Assembly (NCBI GenBank): GCA_016928395.1
Contig: JAFGKV010000277.1
Location: 1 to 22,529, forward strand
Origin: Candidatus Fermentibacterota bacterium
GTDB taxonomy: Bacteria; JAFGKV01
Direction of reading: 5' to 3'
DNA: 22,529 bases
The first letter of the stretch is position 1. Each line of letters starts with the position of its first letter. The translations under genes and the position numbers were made by a program. Below, piece after piece: positions 8,545-19,561 of this stretch. The notes under the pieces were generated by a model. The model did not search any database, was not told the DNA's origin, and saw nothing but the letters and a program-made list of their open reading frames with translations.

Positions 8545-8841
8545 ATGACTGACTCACTCGCCTGCGACGACCCCGTGCCCAACGACGATGGCCGGGTGTG
8601 CGACACACCTCCGGACATCGAGGCGTATCTCGTGGACGGCTACCGGCGGATGAGCCCGGCAGAGAAGATGGACCGTGTACGCGCACTCAACCGTGCTGTG
8701 CTCGCGCTCGCTGAAGCCGATGTGCGGCGGCGCCATCCCAAGGCCGACCGACGCGAAGTAGCGCTGCGCGTCGCTGCCCGGTGGTTGGATGCGGAAGCCA
8801 TGCGCCAAGCGTTCGGATGGTCGCCCGAGGGAACACCATGA
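8545..8841 (+). CDS. Small helical protein paired with a nucleotidyltransferase
   Basis: 98 residues from ATG 8545, with GAGGTG (8533-8538) 6 nt upstream. The C-terminal 75 residues look all-helical and charged: 'DIEAYLVDGYRRMSPAEKMDRVRALNRAVLALAEADVRRRHPKAD...WLDAEAMRQAFGWSPEG'. From memory, this pattern (MsPaeK...aL...v..la.a.vR..hP.a..rEv..Rla...L......aFGW.P) occurs in small proteins next to nucleotidyltransferase genes. It overlaps the next start by ATGA, so the two are translationally coupled. An antitoxin-like or partner role is inference from gene layout only. No DNA-binding motif is evident. Confidence 0.75.
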   Translation: MTDSLACDDPVPNDDGRVCDTPPDIEAYLVDGYRRMSPAEKMDRVRALNRAVLALAEADVRRRHPKADRREVALRVAARWLDAEAMRQAFGWSPEGTP

Positions 8842-9449
8842 CACAAGGTGATCCTCTTCTGGTGGTTTCTGTCGTGGCAACGGTTCTGGAACGGCTCGGG
8901 ATTCGATATGCCATTGGAGGATCCCTGGCGAGCTCCCTGTACGGCATACCGCGAGCTACCCAGGACGCGGACATCGTGGCCCGTGTCTGCGAGTCCCACG
9001 CATCCATCCTAACCCACGCGCTTCAAGGGGAGTTCTATGTCGACGAATACATGATCCGCGAGGCAGTTCGCCGCCGCACATCGTTCAATGTCATCCACCT
9101 CGCCACGATGTTCAAAGTCGACATCTTCGTGGCCAAGGGAGACGAATGGTCGAACGAGGAGCTCCTCCGGGCCCGATGTGAACGGGTGGGGGAGGCGGGA
9201 GCACCAATCGAATTGGTGTTCACGACTGCTGAGGATACGGTGCTCCACAAGCTTCTCTGGTATCGGATGGGAGGCGAAGTTTCCGAGCGCCAGTGGCGCG
9301 ATGCAATTGGCGTGCTGCGCGTCCAGGGCTCCAGCCTCGATGGCGCCTACCTCGCTGCGTGGGCACGCCGATTGGGACTTCGTGAACTTCTCGATCGCGC
9401 CACGGCAGAAGCCATGCACGAAGGGAAGAGCCCCTACGACCCTCGCTGA
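8838..9449 (+). CDS. Nucleotidyltransferase (AbiEii/MNT-like fold)
   Basis: 203 residues from ATG 8838, overlapping the upstream stop as ATGA, with GAGGGA 5 nt upstream. The pol-beta nucleotidyltransferase signature is complete: 'YAIGGSLASSLYGIPRATQDADIV' gives G27-G28-S29 and the metal-binding pair D43/D45, with a third carboxylate D95 in 'FKVDIFVAK'. The C-terminal 'TAEDTVLHKLLWYRMGGEVSERQWRDAIGVLRVQG' is a conserved block of this stand-alone family. Relatives include AbiEii-type toxins and minimal nucleotidyltransferases that move NMPs onto tRNA or protein targets; the target here is unknown. With the small upstream gene it forms a two-gene unit resembling a toxin-antitoxin or defence module, unproven. 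Confidence 0.85.
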   Translation: MTQGDPLLVVSVVATVLERLGIRYAIGGSLASSLYGIPRATQDADIVARVCESHASILTHALQGEFYVDEYMIREAVRRRTSFNVIHLATMFKVDIFVAKGDEWSNEELLRARCERVGEAGAPIELVFTTAEDTVLHKLLWYRMGGEVSERQWRDAIGVLRVQGSSLDGAYLAAWARRLGLRELLDRATAEAMHEGKSPYDPR

Positions 9450-9472
9450 TCTGCTGGGGTGTTTCTCCTTTC

Positions 9473-9586
9473 CCCTCGCTCCCGTGGTCCCCGTGGGAGC
9501 GCATGCTCGGGCGCTCCGGCGCCGACCATCTTTCTGTAGGATCGGCTTCAGCCGCGATCAAATCACCACGGCAGCGGTGCCCTGCC
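9473..9586. repeat. REP-like composite element, copy A
   Basis: A multi-hairpin unit. An arm GCTCCC (9478-9483) pairs with GGGAGC (9495-9500). Then comes a GTAG-headed block at 9536-9586 with CGGCT/AGCCG symmetry, 'GATCAAATCACC', and a degenerate ACCAC/GCGGT hairpin. The 51-bp block matches copy B at 49 of 51 positions. A GTAG lead followed by an imperfect palindrome is the form of REPs mobilised by REP-associated tyrosine transposases (RAYT). Compared with copy B it has about 22 extra bases between the first hairpin and the GTAG block. Confidence 0.8.
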
Positions 9587-9632
9587 CGCCCTCTCTCCTC
9601 CGCGCCTCAGCGTCTCTGCGGGGGACCTTGTT

Positions 9633-9724
9633 CCCTCGCTCCCATTGTCCCCGTGGGAGCGCACGGCCTTCCTGTAGGAGCGGCTTCAGCCGCGATCAAA
9701 TCACCGCGGCAGCGGTGCCCTGCC
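9633..9724. repeat. REP-like composite element, copy B
   Basis: Direct repeat of copy A in the same orientation. GCTCCCA (9638-9644) pairs with TGGGAGC (9654-9660). The GTAG block is 9674-9724, with the hairpin GCGGCT-TC-AGCCGC and a perfect ACCGC-GGCA-GCGGT hairpin, ending in CCCTGCC as in copy A. Its stems are complete where copy A carries mismatches, so copy B is probably closer to the ancestral sequence. It ends 57 bp before the archease stop and could act as a bidirectional transcript end. Confidence 0.8.
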
Positions 9725-9781
9725 GTTCCCACACAGAGCAGGGGAACGAGTTTCTTCAACCGTGAACCGTTGACTCCCGCC

Positions 9782-10225
9782 TTAGAGATCCAGGACCACC
9801 CGGGCGACCCAGAGACCGTTGGTGCCCCGGCGCAGCAGTGGGCGGTGGCGGGTGACGGCCTTGATTTCGTGCACAAAGGTGGTGGCGGAACCAGCCATCG
9901 CATACCCATCAAGCCGGGCCGCCACCTGCGTATCTGACACGACGGAGAAGAGAGGCGTCCGCGTGAGCCAGCGGTCAACCTGGAGCCGGTAGTTCACCTC
10001 GCTCAACCAGTCGATGAACAGCTCGATGGTGTCCGGAGCATTGATCTCCACAGCCGGGCCGGAAACCGCTTCCGGTTCGCTGGGTGCCATGGTCGAGAAC
10101 TCAATCACCGCACGGGCGCCGTGGTCGAGCAACTCAGCCAGCGTCATCCCCCACACCAGCAAGGCGGCGTCGCTGCCCCACCCCAGCTCGCGCCAGCCGC
10201 CGTCACGATCGGACGGGGGTGTCAT
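9782..10225 (-). CDS. Archease family protein
   Basis: 147 residues. Archease is a small metal-binding protein that speeds guanylylation and turnover of the RNA ligase RtcB. Family landmarks: 'RELGWGSDAALLVWGMTLAEL' (12-32) aligned with the usual y.eldHtaDvgi...G.sleel, keeping the metal-ligand Asp (D19) but with Trp in place of the family His; 'IDWLSEVNYR' (71-80) for LvdWLnElly; 'EIKAVTRH' (120-127) for the ikAvTyh strand; and the C-terminal 'VVLDL' with D146. The start follows the ligA stop by 28 bp, with a weak GGGGG 10 nt upstream, so it is the last gene of the smc-ligA operon. No rtcB is in the window. The family call rests on motif recognition. Confidence 0.8.
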   Translation of the reverse strand: MTPPSDRDGGWRELGWGSDAALLVWGMTLAELLDHGARAVIEFSTMAPSEPEAVSGPAVEINAPDTIELFIDWLSEVNYRLQVDRWLTRTPLFSVVSDTQVAARLDGYAMAGSATTFVHEIKAVTRHRPLLRRGTNGLWVARVVLDL

Positions 10226-10253
10226 CGTGGCGATACCCCCGTGTTATCCTCTG

Positions 10254-15805
<5,552 letters not shown>

Positions 15806-16163
15806 CGCGAGCTCCGAAGTCGTCAGCGCGTGGAGGTCTGCCACCCAGTGATTGCGGTTCGCAAGGTACAACACGGCCCGCTCAGGGCAAGAGCTGACGC
15901 AGGCCATTGCCCACCCCTCATCCACACATAGATTGCCCTGCGATCGTTCTGCCAACCCCTCCACCGAGGTCGATGATCATCGCGTCAGTCGCAAGGCCTA
16001 CGATGGCAATTCGGCTCCCGGGTTTGGGCGAGCCGACCCCGGCCGTGCACTTCAGGCCAAACGTGCCGTTGTGTCCGCGGGATGGGCTTACGTAGACGCG
16101 GAATCGTGGCACATCGCACACCGGCTCAGTGCGTTCACGCGCGGGAGACCGGAGGAGAGCACA
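15806..16163. other. Divergent intergenic region between smc and the M3 peptidase
   Basis: 358 bp that must hold promoters for both directions. A weak sigma70-like pair for smc can be read on the minus strand: TTGCCC (15885-15890), 16-bp spacer, TACCTT (15863-15868), of low confidence. The peptidase frame extends upstream without a stop to 15852, and a minus-strand frame (15918-16265) is also open, but neither has an SD or recognised family character. I see no repeat or terminator here. Confidence 0.5.
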
Positions 16164-18023
16164 ATGACCCTGAGCACCGTGTTGTTCTTCGCATGTATGG
16201 TTGGATCCACGCCATTTCAGGCCATGCCCGACTCGATGGAGGCTGCCTACCGCTTCAATCTGCAAAAGAACTTCTATGCCTCGGAGGAGCTGTTCGAGCG
16301 CGATTTGGATCTACTGAGGGCCACAGTAGATTCGGCGCTGGCCTTCAAGGGCCGGGTAACCGCCTCGGTGGAGAATCTGGTGGCGATCCACCGGCTCATG
16401 GAGCATCTCGATCCTCTGTGGTCCAAAGCCTATGTGTACGCGCACCTCCGGTATTCGGTGAACACTGAGGATCGACGGTGCATGGATCGAATCAGAGACA
16501 TAAGCAGCGACCTGTCCAGCGAGTTAAGCTTCGTCGGTCTCGAGGTGGCTCATCTCTCGCCGGACACGCTGAATGCGTGGCTGAACGATTCGCTGATCAT
16601 CCCCTATCAATGGCCAATCCTGCGGGAGATCCGACGCCGGGATCACCTTCTTTCCCTTCCCCAAGAGGAGCTTCTTGCCACGCTCCGGCCTGCCTTCGAC
16701 CCGTGGCCCGAGGATCTGTACCAAGCATGCCTGGATCGGACACCATTCCCCACGGTCGTGGCGTCCGGCGGTGATACCCTCAGCGTGCTCTACTCCTATG
16801 GTGAGCTGCGCATCGACTCCAGCCGTGCTGTACGGCGGGAAGCATACACGGGTTACATGGAAGCCATGCAACGCCACGCCGATCTCTACGCCCTGGCATT
16901 GCGCAGTCGCGTGACCACGGGAAACCGGCTGGCCTCTCTGCGCCGTTTCCCGGACTTCCCGGCGGAAGCCCTGTTCGACGTGTTCCTTGCCCCGGCCTCA
17001 GTGGATTCGGTATTCGACTGGATCAGTGCCCGGGCTGATCTGGGTAAGGCCTTCCAGGACCTTCGCCGGCGGCGCATCGCCGGATTCGCCCGGCTCGACA
17101 CGGTGTTCATATGGGATATGAGCCTTCTCCCGCCGGGCATCGAACACCCGAGATGGACCATTACGGAGGCCTCTCAGCTGCTGTTGGAGGCCTTGGCCGT
17201 CTTTGGCGAAGAGTACCGCACCGAACTGGCCTCACTGCTGGATCCTGCCCATGGCCGGCTAGACCTGGTGGCGAGCCCTGACCGTGAGCCAGGCGCCTTC
17301 GCCTGGGGCTACTACGGCGCGCCCTGGCAGTTCTTCTCGTTTTCGTTTGAAGGGTTGTATGGCGATCTCTCCACGATGGCCCATGAGGCGGGCCATGCCG
17401 TTCACTACAAGCTCCTCTACAACCATGGCGTTCCCCCGCTTCTTGCTGACGGTCCCAGCTACCTCACGGAGAGCGCCGCGCTCTTCAATGAGATCGTGGT
17501 CACCGACTACCTCTATCGAACCGCTGCCACAAGGGAGATGAAGGTCTACTTCCTGCAGAGACTGGTCGGCACGGCAATGTCGATCTTTGACCTTGTCTCC
17601 ACCTCCGTGCTGGAACGCGACATCTACCGAATCGCGGCGGAGTCGAGAACCATCAACGAGGCCTTGTTGGACAGCCTGAACATAGCCAACAGCAGGATCT
17701 ACTCGGTGTTTGCCGATCTGCATCCCGAGAGTGCCAAGGACTGGCAGCTCGTCTCCCACTTCTACGACTCGCCCATGTACTTCGTGAACTACGTCATCGC
17801 CCAGCTCCTCGCCCTGTACTATTTTGAGCGCATGCAGACAGATGAGCTTTTCATCCCGCACTATCTCGCGTTGCTTTCCAGCCCCTTTGACCGCCCTGGT
17901 CCGGAGCTTTTCGCAGCCAGGATGGGAATCGACATCACCTCCAGGAGCCTCGTTGACGCGGCGCTTGGGCTGGCGGAACATTGGATGGAGGAATTGGAGA
18001 AGCTCTGGAGGGAGGGATTATAG
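16164..18023 (+). CDS. M3 family zinc oligopeptidase (PepF-like), probably exported
   Basis: 619 residues. M3 peptidases cut short peptides inside a deep channel. The zinc site is intact: 'MAHEAGHAVHY' gives H407, E408 and H411; the third ligand is E436 in 'YLTESAALFNE', 25 residues after the second His, the same spacing as in thimet oligopeptidase. Upstream are the usual long helices ('YTGYMEAMQRHADLYALALRSRV'). ATG 16164 has GGAGGAG 6 nt upstream, the best SD of the region, and gives an N-terminus 'MTLSTVLFFACMVGSTPFQA' that looks like a short signal peptide, so a periplasmic or secreted location is likely but not certain; it lacks strong positive charge. Classical PepF is cytoplasmic. The ATP-grasp gene starts 5 bp after the stop. 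Confidence 0.9.
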   Translation: MTLSTVLFFACMVGSTPFQAMPDSMEAAYRFNLQKNFYASEELFERDLDLLRATVDSALAFKGRVTASVENLVAIHRLMEHLDPLWSKAYVYAHLRYSVNTEDRRCMDRIRDISSDLSSELSFVGLEVAHLSPDTLNAWLNDSLIIPYQWPILREIRRRDHLLSLPQEELLATLRPAFDPWPEDLYQACLDRTPFPTVVASGGDTLSVLYSYGELRIDSSRAVRREAYTGYMEAMQRHADLYALALRSRVTTGNRLASLRRFPDFPAEALFDVFLAPASVDSVFDWISARADLGKAFQDLRRRRIAGFARLDTVFIWDMSLLPPGIEHPRWTITEASQLLLEALAVFGEEYRTELASLLDPAHGRLDLVASPDREPGAFAWGYYGAPWQFFSFSFEGLYGDLSTMAHEAGHAVHYKLLYNHGVPPLLADGPSYLTESAALFNEIVVTDYLYRTAATREMKVYFLQRLVGTAMSIFDLVSTSVLERDIYRIAAESRTINEALLDSLNIANSRIYSVFADLHPESAKDWQLVSHFYDSPMYFVNYVIAQLLALYYFERMQTDELFIPHYLALLSSPFDRPGPELFAARMGIDITSRSLVDAALGLAEHWMEELEKLWREGL

Positions 18024-18028
18024 TCCCC

Positions 18029-18931
18029 ATGCCCCCCCGTGCGGACTTGTGCCTGGCCTGGAATTGGGAGCATGACGTCTCCTTCGTGAATCTGCTTCTA
18101 GATGCCTGCCATGGCGCCGGCATCACTCTCATGCAGGTCACTGCCGACAGTGTTGACGAAGTTGCCTCTCGCCTGGCCGCTGACTCGCCAGCCTTTGCGG
18201 TGCTCTTCGACAGGGCATCGGATACCGACCCTCGATTCCTCCGGCTGGTGGACCATGCACAGCGGCACGGGTGTCACCAGATAAACACCCATGCCCGGGC
18301 GGTGGCCTGCCGCAACAAAGCGTCTATGCACCTGGAGTTCATCACTGCCGGGCTCAACACACCGCACACCATCATCATTCCTTCCCACGCCGAACATGCG
18401 GACCTCCCCGGTCTGGACCTCGCTGTTCTGGGCGAGCAGTTCTTCATCAAACCGGCCCACGGCGGAGGTGGAGAAGGCGTTATCCGCCATGCAAGAACCC
18501 AGCACGATGTGGAGCGGGCGCGGCACGCCTTCCCCGGTGACCGCTACCTGGTGCAGGAATGGGTAATGCCAGCCTGGCTTGGCGGCAGGCCCGCGTGGTT
18601 TCGCGTCCTGTATTGCATGGGTGATGTGTATCCCTGCTGGTGGGATCCCTCGACCCACGTGTATGACCCTGTGAGCGAGGCAGAGGAATTCCGTCACAAT
18701 GTGGGCGGACTCCGCGGCGTGGCCCATGTCATCGCCTGGGTGAGCAAACTGGACCTGTTCTCCACCGAGATAGCTCAGATCGATGATGGTCGCCTGGTGG
18801 TCGTAGACTATGTCAATGACCCGGTGGACCTCCGTCTTCGCTCTGCCACTCTCGACGGCGTTCCTGACGATTTGGTCCAGCGCATCGTCAACCGTCTTGT
18901 CGCAAGGGTTGTGAATCTGGTGTCATCCTAG
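18029..18931 (+). CDS. ATP-grasp domain protein (RimK-like ligase fold)
   Basis: 300 residues. The ATP-grasp fold is suggested by 'FFIKPAHGGGGEGV' (K141 and the glycine loop), 'DRYLVQEWV' (E177, hinge to adenine), 'PAWFRVLYCMGDVYPCWW' (186-205) and a metal site 'VVVDYVNDPVDLR' (D260, N263). 'INTHARAVACRNKASMHLEFITAGLNTPHTI' (85-115) matches the pre-ATP-grasp segment in which such enzymes carry 'n.......dK..........gip.P.t'. Members join a carboxylate to an amine or thiol with ATP; the substrate is not evident. ATG 18029 has a GGAGGGA about 11 nt upstream inside the end of the M3 gene; an earlier in-frame ATG at 17981 would overlap that gene. Co-transcription with the peptidase is clear. Confidence 0.82.
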   Translation: MPPRADLCLAWNWEHDVSFVNLLLDACHGAGITLMQVTADSVDEVASRLAADSPAFAVLFDRASDTDPRFLRLVDHAQRHGCHQINTHARAVACRNKASMHLEFITAGLNTPHTIIIPSHAEHADLPGLDLAVLGEQFFIKPAHGGGGEGVIRHARTQHDVERARHAFPGDRYLVQEWVMPAWLGGRPAWFRVLYCMGDVYPCWWDPSTHVYDPVSEAEEFRHNVGGLRGVAHVIAWVSKLDLFSTEIAQIDDGRLVVVDYVNDPVDLRLRSATLDGVPDDLVQRIVNRLVARVVNLVSS

Positions 18932-19016
18932 CCCGCCAGATGTGAGCGAGCAGGGTTGGGGGTGCCGGATTCGGCTCGTTGCGCCAGCAGGGCACAGGGT
19001 TCAGGACTCAGAGTAC

Positions 19017-19080
19017 AGTCGGGCCTCTGAGGGCGCGCGACGCACTCAGATGTTTCCGGGCTGAGAGTACGGCGCATCGC
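19017..19080. repeat. 64-bp intergenic repeat, copy 1
   Basis: Begins AGTCGGGCCTCTGAGGGCG (19017-19035), identical to 19309-19327, and continues to TTTCCGGGCTGAGAGTAC, which matches CTTCAGGCTTGAGAGTAC of copy 2. A partial extra unit, TTCAGGACTCAGAGTAC, immediately precedes it (19000-19016). Confidence 0.75.
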
Positions 19081-19213
19081 ACGTGCGCGGTGCTGAGGCT
19101 TCTGTGCAGGAGCCCCGCATCCAGCGGTGCGGGGGCGCGACCGCCACCCCTGTCGGGCCTGAAGGCCCTCCTACTCTGGCAATGATCGCCCACCGGTGAG
19201 AGAGCTCGGGGCC

Positions 19214-19249
19214 GGTATCGCTATCGGTGTCGTAATCGCAATCGCAATC
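19214..19249. repeat. Degenerate hexamer tandem repeat (NNNRTC)
   Basis: Six consecutive hexamers ending in ATC or GTC: GGTATC GCTATC GGTGTC GTAATC GCAATC GCAATC. A second short run GAGTAC GAGTAC follows at 19273-19284. The six-base phase resembles the ATCG-type repeats I associate with intergenic DNA of some environmental bacteria. Confidence 0.75.
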
Positions 19250-19308
19250 GACGAGCTGGGGCAGTCGAGCGCGAGTACGAGTACGGGCTTTGCATGGTCT
19301 CTGGAACA

Positions 19309-19372
19309 AGTCGGGCCTCTGAGGGCGGGGGCGTCGTCATGTGCTTCAGGCTTGAGAGTACGCATCCCCCGC
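19309..19372. repeat. 64-bp intergenic repeat, copy 2
   Basis: Direct repeat of 19017-19080, 292 bp downstream in the same orientation. The first 19 bp are identical and the AGAGTAC end is shared; the middle has diverged. Confidence 0.75.
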
Positions 19373-19501
19373 TTCGTTGTGTGTCCCTTGTTGTGTGAGA
19401 CAGCCGACCCCTTGTGCCCCTGTCGGGGCGCACAGGTCGCCGGGGTATGGCCGCTGCCGCGAATCTCGGCCCCGAACTTGCATACTATGTGTACTGTGCG
19501 C

Positions 19502-19529
19502 TTGACGTCGAATTCAGATTTGCTATACT
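19502..19529 (+). promoter_or_regulatory. Sigma70-type promoter of the 941-residue secreted protein gene
   Basis: TTGACG (19502-19507), 16-bp spacer, TATACT (19524-19529): five of six matches to the -35 consensus and five of six to the -10. The surrounding DNA turns AT-rich in an otherwise GC-rich window. Transcription would begin near 19536, leaving a leader of about 25 nt that holds the SD (GAGG 19549-19552) before ATG 19562. Confidence 0.75.
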
Positions 19530-19561
19530 CTCCATCGTGGCGACACCTGAGGTTATGACAC

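Larger units (their letters stand above)
9450..9781. other. Repeat-filled gap between convergent genes
   Basis: 332 bp between the nucleotidyltransferase stop and the stop of the minus-strand archease gene. Most of it is the two-copy REP-like element. Between the copies (9591-9622) lies 'CTCTCCTCCGCGCCTCAG' followed by 'CGTCTCTGCGGGGG', purine/pyrimidine-skewed DNA of the kind seen in dispersed intergenic repeats of environmental bacteria. No gene is called. Confidence 0.7.
18932..19561. other. 630-bp repeat-rich intergenic region
   Basis: There is no convincing gene: open frames on both strands lack SD sites and run through repeats. It contains a motif TTCAGG...AGAGTAC seen three times (from 18999, 19053 and 19344), two copies of a 64-bp unit, hexamer repeats, two hairpins (CCCCGCA 19113-19119 with TGCGGGG 19128-19134; GGGCC 19155-19159 with GGCCC 19164-19168), and the promoter of the next gene. 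Confidence 0.7.

Noticed and set aside
9473-9724. CRISPR array
   Set aside because: Only two copies of a hairpin element with unequal flanking segments, no regular spacers and no cas genes.
9503-9937. Plus-strand frame of 144 codons
   Set aside because: It runs through both REP-like copies and antisense into archease; an open frame in repeat DNA only.
15918-16265. Minus-strand frame upstream of smc (115 codons)
   Set aside because: It overlaps the start of the M3 gene, has no SD, and I could not match it to any family. A short stretch looks protein-like, but not enough to call a gene or a remnant.
19196-19558. Plus-strand frame of 120 codons, including IGVVIAIAIDE
   Set aside because: It is read through the hexamer repeats and the promoter of the next gene. 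The low-complexity start is a translation of the repeat, not evidence of a protein.
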